A DNA stretch of 14,528 nt from Cyanobacteria bacterium UBA1221. Its GTDB lineage: Bacteria; Cyanobacteriota; Vampirovibrionia; Gastranaerophilales; Gastranaerophilaceae. The first letter of the stretch is position 1. The number at the start of each line of letters is the position of its first letter. Of this stretch, positions 6,259 to 12,338 are shown piece by piece. The notes below the pieces were generated by a model. That model was not told where the DNA came from and searched no databases. It worked only from the letters and a program-made list of their open reading frames with translations. The stretch lies in contig DBXD01000088.1 of assembly GCA_002309425.1 (NCBI GenBank), positions 1-14,528 of the forward strand. Reading direction: 5' to 3'. A program made the translations under genes and the position numbers.

Positions 6259-7044
6259 ATGATAAACGGTAAAAAAGTCGTTGTAATCATGCCTGCATAT
6301 AATGCGGCAAAAACTCTTAAGCAAACTTATGACGAAATCTACAAAGACTTTGTTGATGAGGTAATTCTTGTTGACGACAATTCACAGGATGAAACCAGAG
6401 AAGTCGCGAAAAATCTCGGAATAAAAACTATCGTACATAAGGAAAACAGAGGTTACGGCGGCAACCAGAAATCATGTTATAAAGCAGCATTGAAATCCGG
6501 AGCAGACATCGTTGTGATGCTGCATCCGGATTATCAATATACACCAAAATTAATTCCTGCGATTGTATCTATGATGGCTTTTGAAGAATATGATGCGGTT
6601 TTGGCATCACGTATGCTCGGAAATTCCGCACTCAAAGGCGGTATGCCATTGTATAAATTCATTGCAAACAAATGTCTTACTTCATTTGAAAACGTTTTGA
6701 CAAATCAAAAATTATCTGAATACCATACGGGTTTCAGAGGGTTTACGGCGAAAGTATTAAGAGAATTACCTTTGGAAGAATGTAATGATGATTTTATTTT
6801 CGACAATGAAATGATAGCTTTGATGTTTTACAACAACTATAACATAGGCGAAATTTCCTGTCCTACAAAGTATTTTAAGGAAGCATCCTCAATAAACTTT
6901 TTGCGCTCCTGCAAGTATGGTTTCGGGGTTTTAGCGGTCAGTATTTTGTACCGCCTTGCAAAACTCGGTATAAAATCCAAAATTTTCAGAAAAAATGCCA
7001 GAAAACTGGATTTGAATTCGGAAATTGAATATTATTTTAAGTAG
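6259..7044 (+). CDS. GT2 family glycosyltransferase (dolichol-phosphate-mannose-synthase-like)
   Basis: This 261-residue protein has a GT-A fold. The nucleotide-binding beginning is VVVIMPAYNAA (7-17) and the VDDNSQDET block is at 38-46. The metal-binding motif is the HPDYQY segment (89-94), and the acceptor-site segment YHTGFRGF is at 155-162. This matches the DPM1-like GT2 branch, which moves a sugar from a nucleotide donor to a polyprenyl phosphate or to cell-surface glycans. There is no clear C-terminal membrane anchor, only a moderately hydrophobic stretch around 221-237, so it is probably peripheral on the inner membrane. The donor and acceptor cannot be read. It is coupled to hpf (2-nt gap), and its end overlaps the convergent phosphopantetheinyl transferase gene by 13 nt. 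Confidence 0.92.
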   Translation: MINGKKVVVIMPAYNAAKTLKQTYDEIYKDFVDEVILVDDNSQDETREVAKNLGIKTIVHKENRGYGGNQKSCYKAALKSGADIVVMLHPDYQYTPKLIPAIVSMMAFEEYDAVLASRMLGNSALKGGMPLYKFIANKCLTSFENVLTNQKLSEYHTGFRGFTAKVLRELPLEECNDDFIFDNEMIALMFYNNYNIGEISCPTKYFKEASSINFLRSCKYGFGVLAVSILYRLAKLGIKSKIFRKNARKLDLNSEIEYYFK

Positions 7045-7526
7045 TGTTTTATTTCCTCAAACTCAACCCTCAGATTGTCCGGGTTTGATGAAACAATCGT
7101 GAGCATATATTTTTCTTCAAAAATATCAGTATAAGAGTTTTTTATATCCGACTGAATTTTTATTTTTGCCTCAAGTTGTGTCCACTGTCTGTAAAATTCA
7201 AATTTATCCTTTGTATTTATCCCGTAATGCCCTGAAAGTTTCTCAAAATCTCTGTCTTTCATATACTCAATATCAAGCCCCAGAGGGAAATCATCAAATG
7301 CGACCGCAATAATTTCGTTAGAATGCGAAATACTGAACTGAATATCAGAATTCAAAAATTTTGGCTTGGAATTTTCTTCAATAACCGTTGTCTCCGAAAG
7401 ATTGTATATATTTTTCCCGACGTAATCAATTATTTTTCGGCCAATACCAGACTGCAAAGCCTTTAATTCGCGCCTTGAAAGTTTTTCTGTTTCACTCTTA
7501 TCCAATTTAACGTAAAAAATTTTCAT
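7032..7526 (-). CDS. 4'-phosphopantetheinyl transferase, Sfp superfamily
   Basis: The enzyme transfers the phosphopantetheine arm of CoA to a serine of a carrier protein. The three superfamily motifs are visible: FSISHS (64-69, preceded by KPKF), GLDIE (83-87, with the Mg-binding D85 and E87) and FYRQWTQLEAKIK (111-123, with catalytic E119). At 164 residues it is short for the Sfp class (about 200-230), with a shortened C-terminus. I chose the ATG at 7526 rather than 7562 because the upstream 12 codons contain the likely promoter (TTGCAT, 17 nt, TAGAAT). TAGAAT ends 7 nt before this ATG and there is no Shine-Dalgarno site. No polyketide, peptide-synthetase or fatty-acid gene is nearby, so the carrier partner is unknown. 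Its 3' end overlaps the glycosyltransferase by 13 nt. Confidence 0.88.
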   Translation of the reverse strand: MKIFYVKLDKSETEKLSRRELKALQSGIGRKIIDYVGKNIYNLSETTVIEENSKPKFLNSDIQFSISHSNEIIAVAFDDFPLGLDIEYMKDRDFEKLSGHYGINTKDKFEFYRQWTQLEAKIKIQSDIKNSYTDIFEEKYMLTIVSSNPDNLRVEFEEIKHYLK

Positions 7527-7533
7527 ATCGGAT

Positions 7534-7562
7534 ATTCTATTATTAATAAAAATAAAATGCAA
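7534..7562 (-). promoter_or_regulatory. Promoter of the phosphopantetheinyl transferase gene
   Basis: TTGCAT (7557-7562) and TAGAAT (7534-7539) on the minus strand are 17 nt apart. The -10 ends 7 nt before the ATG at 7526, placing the predicted start on or next to that codon. The -35 covers the alternative ATG at 7562, which argues against that longer start. Confidence 0.55.
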
Positions 7563-7575
7563 TAAAATACAACCC

Positions 7576-7706
7576 TTGCAATTAAATCAGGTTTGTGTTT
7601 ACATGGGGACTATGAACAGGCAATTCCTCTTAGCCTGATTCAAGGAGAAACAACAAGCGGCGGTTGGATTTCCGATAAAAGTACAGTAATAAGAAGGAAA
7701 AACACA
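7576..7706 (+). promoter_or_regulatory. Possible promoter and leader of rpsP
   Basis: A weak pair, TTGCAA (7576-7581) and TTACAT (7599-7604) with 17-nt spacing, could start an rpsP transcript with a leader of nearly 100 nt. The leader contains a stem CAGGC/GCCTG (7617-7621 and 7633-7637, 11-nt loop), an AAGGAG site with no start codon at a useful distance (7642-7647), and a small CGG/CCG stem (7661-7674). The frame is open and in phase with rpsP from a TTG at 7593, but those 38 codons match nothing in bS16. The real ribosome-binding site is AAGGA, 8-9 nt before 7707. Confidence 0.35.
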
Positions 7707-8132
7707 ATGTTAAAAATCAGATTAAAAAGATTAGGCGCAAAAAAGAACCCCTCATACAGAATTATCGTTATTAATTCTACAACAAAACGTGAAGGCAGAC
7801 CTATTCAGGAATTAGGACACTACAACCCAAAAACTAAAGTTATGAAGTTTGATGTTGAAACTGCTAAAGAATGGGTTAAAAAAGGTGCTCAACCGACAGA
7901 AACAGTTGCATACTTAATGAAAAACTGCAACGCTGACGGAACTTTGAATTATAAAAAGAAAGAAACAGTAAAACTTTCTAAGAAAGCACAGGCAAAGAAA
8001 GCCGCTGAAGCTGAAGCAAAAGCTGCAGCAGAAGCAGAAGCAAAGGCTGAGGCAGAAGCAGCTGCTGCTGCACCCGCTGAAGAGCCTGCGGCAGAGGAAG
8101 CACCGGCTGAAGAAGCTGCTCCTGAAGCTTAA
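7707..8132 (+). CDS. rpsP: 30S ribosomal protein bS16 with Ala/Glu-rich tail
   Basis: The first 85 or so residues are canonical bS16: MLKIRLKRLGAKKNPSYRI at the start, GRPIQELGHYNP at about 30-41, and AKEWVKKGAQPTETV at about 52-66. It binds 16S rRNA and is needed for 30S assembly. The ATG at 7707 matches the universal bS16 N-terminus and has AAGGA 8-9 nt upstream, so the longer in-frame reading from 7593 is not used. The remaining 45-50 residues are a low-complexity tail of Ala, Glu, Lys and Pro, making 141 residues against a usual 80-90. Such tails occur in some lineages and are probably disordered and surface-exposed. A strong terminator follows directly, so it appears to be monocistronic. 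Confidence 0.96.
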   Translation: MLKIRLKRLGAKKNPSYRIIVINSTTKREGRPIQELGHYNPKTKVMKFDVETAKEWVKKGAQPTETVAYLMKNCNADGTLNYKKKETVKLSKKAQAKKAAEAEAKAAAEAEAKAEAEAAAAAPAEEPAAEEAPAEEAAPEA

Positions 8133-8158
8133 TTCTTTTATTAAAATAACATTTTTAC

Positions 8159-8188
8159 AAAAAACTCCCGATTATTTGGGAGTTTTTT
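8159..8188 (+). terminator. Intrinsic terminator of rpsP
   Basis: An 11-bp stem pairs AAAAAACTCCC with GGGAGTTTTTT around an 8-nt loop and ends in a run of six T. Because of its A/T flanks it could work on both strands, but only the plus-strand gene needs it here. It lies 26 nt after the rpsP stop. Confidence 0.93.
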
Positions 8189-8202
8189 GTTGTAATAATC
8201 AT

Positions 8203-8231
8203 TTGCACACAATCTCTCTGCGTGGTAAAAT
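8203..8231 (+). promoter_or_regulatory. Promoter of rimI-bioY, leaderless
   Basis: TTGCAC (8203-8208), a 17-nt spacer, and TAAAAT (8226-8231) with a preceding TGG (extended -10) make the best promoter in the window. The -10 ends exactly 6 nt before the rimI ATG at 8238 and no Shine-Dalgarno site lies between, so the transcript should start at the A of the start codon. Confidence 0.7.
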
Positions 8232-8237
8232 TGACAT

Positions 8238-8777
8238 ATGGAAACAGATAAAGCTCTAAAAATAAAAATTCGCCCGATGACGATACAGGATATTGATTCC
8301 GTAATTGAAGTAGAAAAAGAATCATACGGCGAACATCATTGGTCCAGAGAATCTTTTTTTAACGAACTCTCAAACGATTTGGCTTTTTATTTTTGTGCAT
8401 TAGATGAGAGTGATAATATGCTGGGTTATATCGGCACCTGGCAGATTATGGAAGAAGCCCATATTACAACGGTTTCCGTAAGACCGAAATACAGAAGAAG
8501 GAAAATCGGAGAGGCTCTTTTGCATTACGCAATAGAAAATTGTTACCAAAACGGAATTAAATATATTACACTTGAAGTCAGAGTTTCAAACGAAAAGGCA
8601 ATAAATTTATACGAAAAATACGGTATGAAATCTCTTGGTACGAGAAAAAGCTATTATCAGGACAATAATGAAGATGCTTTGATAATGTGGACAGAAAATA
8701 TTTTTTACGATAAATTTAAAACACTGTACAAAAAGAATATTGAAAATTTAAAAAAGGTTATTTGCATAAATGAATGA
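8238..8777 (+). CDS. rimI: RimI-like GNAT N-acetyltransferase
   Basis: This 179-residue GNAT protein resembles RimI, which acetylates the N-terminal alanine of ribosomal protein bS18 using acetyl-CoA. The opening IRPMTIQDIDSVIEVE block, the acetyl-CoA loop VRPKYRRRKIGEALL (81-95), LEVRVSN at 112-118 and the AINLYEKYGM block at 121-130 are all family-typical. The C-terminus runs 20-25 residues longer than E. coli RimI and is Lys-rich. No ribosomal gene for bS18 is nearby, so the substrate is taken from family membership. The start has a strong promoter at leaderless distance. The stop overlaps the bioY start by 8 nt, indicating translational coupling. Confidence 0.87.
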   Translation: METDKALKIKIRPMTIQDIDSVIEVEKESYGEHHWSRESFFNELSNDLAFYFCALDESDNMLGYIGTWQIMEEAHITTVSVRPKYRRRKIGEALLHYAIENCYQNGIKYITLEVRVSNEKAINLYEKYGMKSLGTRKSYYQDNNEDALIMWTENIFYDKFKTLYKKNIENLKKVICINE

Positions 8778-9513
8778 TAACGATATAAACGGGGAAACCA
8801 TTGAAAATACCGAACAGGAAGCTCCTGAAAAACCATTGGAAGAACCACCTAAAAAAATCAGAAAAAAGAAAATAAAAAAGCAAAAAACTTCGCAGAAGCA
8901 TCACGGAATAAATTTTGGTATAGGAACTTTTATGCTGGTTGTCTTTTGTGCCTTTCTACTCGTTATATCAACATTTTTACAGCTTGATGTTACACATTTT
9001 ATAATTCCGATGGATTTGTTCAAAGGAAAAACGGTTGGTATTGACGACTTTTTATACACCATAAAATATATTCCGCAAATTCCGGTTGCTCTGTTTGCGG
9101 TAGGACTGCTTGGCAGACGGTACGGCAGCCTGAGCATTGTTTTATACATTATGACAGGATTATTTTTCCTGCCTGTTTTTGCTCTGGGAGGCGGATTACA
9201 TTATATAACCTCATACGGTTTCGGATATATTTTAGCATACCTGCCGGCGGGAATTATTCTCGGCTCGGTATTAAAAAAAGATTATTCTTATAAAAACGTT
9301 GCAAAGGCGGTATTTTTTGGCGTTTTAACAATACATTTAATCGGAATAATTTATATGACGGCACTTGCATATTTCCATCATACCGGTATTAATTTTGTGA
9401 CAAACTGGATTGCTTCCCAAAGCGGTATAAAAATAATCTATGACTTTATTTTCAGTTACCTGATAATACTTTTTGCAAAATACGCAAGAATAATTTTATG
9501 GTTTTATCTGTAA
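8770..9513 (+). CDS. bioY: BioY-type biotin transporter, ECF S component
   Basis: This 247-residue membrane protein shows the BioY pattern: IPQIPVALFAVGLLGRRYG (101-119), then LYIMTGLFFLPVFALGGG and SYGFGYILAYLPAGIILG (148-165), with about six hydrophobic segments in all. BioY binds biotin in the membrane and either works with the ECF ATPase/EcfT module or alone; those partner genes are not in this window. The N-terminus has about 45 extra polar residues, acidic first and then a basic KIRKKKIKKQK cluster, before the first membrane segment; this is longer than usual. It is coupled to rimI by an 8-nt overlap, and metG follows 54 nt downstream. I saw no biotin-type operator or riboswitch. Confidence 0.9.
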   Translation: MNDNDINGETIENTEQEAPEKPLEEPPKKIRKKKIKKQKTSQKHHGINFGIGTFMLVVFCAFLLVISTFLQLDVTHFIIPMDLFKGKTVGIDDFLYTIKYIPQIPVALFAVGLLGRRYGSLSIVLYIMTGLFFLPVFALGGGLHYITSYGFGYILAYLPAGIILGSVLKKDYSYKNVAKAVFFGVLTIHLIGIIYMTALAYFHHTGINFVTNWIASQSGIKIIYDFIFSYLIILFAKYARIILWFYL

Positions 9514-9567
9514 GCCGAATATATTTGTGCTAATATAAAAATACTAGCATACGAGGAATAGAGAATT

Positions 9568-11157
9568 ATGGATAAATATTACATTACAACGGCAATAGAC
9601 TACGTAAACGGCGCACCCCATATCGGACACGCCTATGAAAAGATTTTAACGGATATAATAGCAAGGCATTACAGCCAGCGTACCGATAATTTGTTCTTTT
9701 TAACGGGAACGGATGAACACGGCATAAAAATTCAAAAAACTGCTGCATCTAAAGGTATAACCCCAAAAGAACTTTGTGATGAAAATGCACAAAAATTTAA
9801 AGCTGCATGGAAAGCCTTAGACATAAATTATAACAAATTTATAAGAACAACAGATGAAGATCATAAAAAGATTGTTCAAAAGATATTCCAAAAACTTAAA
9901 GATAAAGGGGCTATTTATAAGCACGAATACGAGGGTTGGTACTGTTCAGGCTGTGAATGTTTCTTAAACCCGAAAGATTTAACGGAGGATGGGTTATGCC
10001 CTGACCATATGAAAAAACCTGACATTGTAAAAGAAGAAAATTATTTCTTTAAATTGTCAGCGTACAAAGATGCTATTATCAAGCACATAAAAGACAATCC
10101 CGATTTTATTGTTCCGTCATTCAGAGCAACGGAAGTTATAAATCAGTTAGAAGACATTCAGGACATTTCGGTATCACGATCAAAAGAAAATGTTGGCTGG
10201 GGTATTGATATTCTTGATGACCCCGAACAGTCAATCTATGTCTGGATAGATGCCTTATCAAATTATATTACTGCAATCGGCTATAACCCGGACGGTGAAT
10301 CGGATGAACAGTTTAAAAAACTGTGGCCTGTTGATGTTCACGTTATAGGTAAAGATATTCTTAAATTCCACAGTATCTATTGGATAGGAATATTAATGGC
10401 ACTTGAATTGCCGCTGCCAAAACACATTTTTGCCCACGGCTGGATTACAATTGATGAAACAAAGATGTCAAAATCATTAGGTAATGTTGTTTCTCCTACT
10501 TCCGTACTGGAAAATTTTGAACTCGAATATCCGGATGCGTTCAGATATTATATGGCAACATCGGCACCATGCGGCAGGGACGGTAATTATTCCGATAACG
10601 ACTTTAAAGAAAAGGTTAATGCGCATCTTGCAAATTCTATGGGTAACTTGTTAAACAGAACCCTGTCAATGCTTGTGAAATACTTTGACGGAGAAGTAAA
10701 AGAAGAATTTTTTGTCACAAAATCTCCCGAAAAGGTTAGCGGCTCTTTGAGTCTGATAAAAGAAAGTGCCGGAAAAATCAAAGTTGTAGAAAATCATTTT
10801 AATCACTTTGAGATAGCGGAAGCAGCACAGGAGATTATGTCAATAGTTGACAGCGCAAACAAATATGTAACAGACAATGCGCCCTGGACTTTAGCAAAAG
10901 AAGAAAAAATGACAGAATGCGGACAGGTACTCACAACCGTACTGGAAGTAATGTGCGTGATTTCTTCTCTGATTTATCCGTATTGTCCTAATATTGCCCG
11001 TGAAATGGCAAAACAGCTTTCATATGATATTACAAAGAAATTAGAGGACATAACAACCGATGAAATTAAACCCGGAAAATTGATTTCAAAGGAAGATATA
11101 AAACCTGTATTTTTGAGAGTTGATAGCGAACTTGCGGATAAGAGCGTCAAAAAATAA
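9568..11157 (+). CDS. metG: Methionyl-tRNA synthetase
   Basis: This 529-residue class I aminoacyl-tRNA synthetase charges tRNA-Met. The HIGH motif is at 18-21 and KMSKS at 299-303, with the FLTGTDEHG block at 44-52. A single zinc knuckle is suggested by CSGC at 126-129 and CPDH at 144-147. The anticodon-binding helical domain follows from about 350. The protein ends without the C-terminal EMAP/Trbp111-like tRNA-binding domain found in dimeric enzymes (about 640-670 residues), so it is probably a monomer, or a separate Trbp111 protein is encoded elsewhere. A GAGGA site lies about 10 nt before the ATG. Its stop is only 5 nt from the stop of the convergent sugar-binding lipoprotein gene, with no clear terminator between. 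Confidence 0.97.
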   Translation: MDKYYITTAIDYVNGAPHIGHAYEKILTDIIARHYSQRTDNLFFLTGTDEHGIKIQKTAASKGITPKELCDENAQKFKAAWKALDINYNKFIRTTDEDHKKIVQKIFQKLKDKGAIYKHEYEGWYCSGCECFLNPKDLTEDGLCPDHMKKPDIVKEENYFFKLSAYKDAIIKHIKDNPDFIVPSFRATEVINQLEDIQDISVSRSKENVGWGIDILDDPEQSIYVWIDALSNYITAIGYNPDGESDEQFKKLWPVDVHVIGKDILKFHSIYWIGILMALELPLPKHIFAHGWITIDETKMSKSLGNVVSPTSVLENFELEYPDAFRYYMATSAPCGRDGNYSDNDFKEKVNAHLANSMGNLLNRTLSMLVKYFDGEVKEEFFVTKSPEKVSGSLSLIKESAGKIKVVENHFNHFEIAEAAQEIMSIVDSANKYVTDNAPWTLAKEEKMTECGQVLTTVLEVMCVISSLIYPYCPNIAREMAKQLSYDITKKLEDITTDEIKPGKLISKEDIKPVFLRVDSELADKSVKK

Positions 11158-11162
11158 CTAAG

Positions 11163-12314
11163 CTAATTAAATTTTTCTTCAAAATAATTTGAAAGACTGT
11201 CTAAAATCTCATTGTAATTTACAGGTACAGGTGTCGGTTTTGCGGTTTTAATTACATTAAGGAAAACTTTAGTGTTGTGCGGCTTTTTACCGTCAAAAAA
11301 ATATTTTGAGGTTGCGACATCACTTCTTGCCGGAACAATAAGACCGCATTGGGTAAATTTTTCTATACTGTTTTTTGAGGACAAATAATTTACGAGTTTG
11401 CGGGCTTCCTCTTTATGGGCTGAATTTTTTGCGACCGCCCAACCGGAGGCATCCAACTGAACAATACTACCCGCACTACCACTTGGAAAAGGCACAATAT
11501 CCCAGTCAAATTTTGCTTCCTCTCGGTACTTTGGAACAAGCCATCTGCCGGTTAAATGCATAGCTATTTTTTGCTGCAAAAACATTTGTGCCATTGTAGC
11601 ACTTGCACTTTCTTCAGCTCTCGGTGCAATATGTTCTTTCTTCCTTAAATCAGCATAAAAATCCAGTCCTCTCTGAGAATACTCCTCGTAAATTGTAAGT
11701 GTGCCTGCTTTATTTACAATTTCACCGCCTTCACTCATTAAATACGGTAAAAAGAATAAAGGATTTTTTTCAAAACTTATCGCAAAAATGCCCTCTTTTT
11801 TGAACTTTCTCCCTATTTTCAGAAAATCTTCAAATGTCCAGTTTTCATTCGGATATTTTATCCCATATTTATCAAATAAATCCTTATTATAAAAAATAAC
11901 CAAATTTGAAACATCTCTGGGAACAGCATAAATATTCGCTTTCCACGAAAGCGCACTCAAAACATTTTTGTCGTACACGGATAAATCCGCCCATCCGTCA
12001 ACCGGCTCTAAAACACCTGCATTTGCATATATCGGCAGATATAAGTTATTCATAAAAACAACATCCGGCGGAGTGTTTGAAGCAAAGAGCAGATGTATTT
12101 TCTGAAAATAATTTTGCGGAATATGCATAAACTCAATTTTTACATCAGGGTTATTTTTCTCATATTCCGCCAATATTGGTTTTATAATATCAACTTCTGA
12201 CTTTGAACCCCAGCTGGCAAATTTTATCACCTGCCTGTTATCAGACGAATTACACCCGCATAAACCCAGTATAAAAAATAAGCACAATACTATGCAACAT
12301 ATTAATTTTTTCAC
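11163..12314 (-). CDS. ABC transporter sugar-binding lipoprotein
   Basis: This 383-residue protein belongs to the extracellular solute-binding family 1 (maltose/multiple-sugar type). It opens with a lipoprotein signal peptide and a lipobox ending at C21 (LCGC). After that it has the usual family features: KFASWGSKSEVDIIKP, the VVFMNNLYLPIYANAGVLEPV segment, YAVPRDVSNLVIFYNKDLF, and FPSGSAGS before the ASGWAVAKNS block. It would deliver a sugar or glycerol-type solute to an inner-membrane permease, but no permease or ATPase gene is seen here, so it is an orphan in this window. The start codon is GTG at 12314, supported by an AGAAGAG site upstream. It follows the large membrane protein gene by 24 nt on the same strand. 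The ligand is unknown. Confidence 0.92.
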   Translation of the reverse strand: MKKLICCIVLCLFFILGLCGCNSSDNRQVIKFASWGSKSEVDIIKPILAEYEKNNPDVKIEFMHIPQNYFQKIHLLFASNTPPDVVFMNNLYLPIYANAGVLEPVDGWADLSVYDKNVLSALSWKANIYAVPRDVSNLVIFYNKDLFDKYGIKYPNENWTFEDFLKIGRKFKKEGIFAISFEKNPLFFLPYLMSEGGEIVNKAGTLTIYEEYSQRGLDFYADLRKKEHIAPRAEESASATMAQMFLQQKIAMHLTGRWLVPKYREEAKFDWDIVPFPSGSAGSIVQLDASGWAVAKNSAHKEEARKLVNYLSSKNSIEKFTQCGLIVPARSDVATSKYFFDGKKPHNTKVFLNVIKTAKPTPVPVNYNEILDSLSNYFEEKFN

Positions 12315-12338
12315 AAAAGCTCTTCTTTCAGGTTATAC

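Noticed and set aside
7527..7562. Longer phosphopantetheinyl transferase starting at 7562
   Set aside because: Its first 12 codons overlap the -35 and -10 of the likely promoter; the shorter protein begins in the family's usual way.
7593..7706. Longer bS16 starting at TTG 7593
   Set aside because: The extra 38 residues match nothing in bS16, while the ATG at 7707 gives the universal N-terminus and has a good ribosome-binding site.
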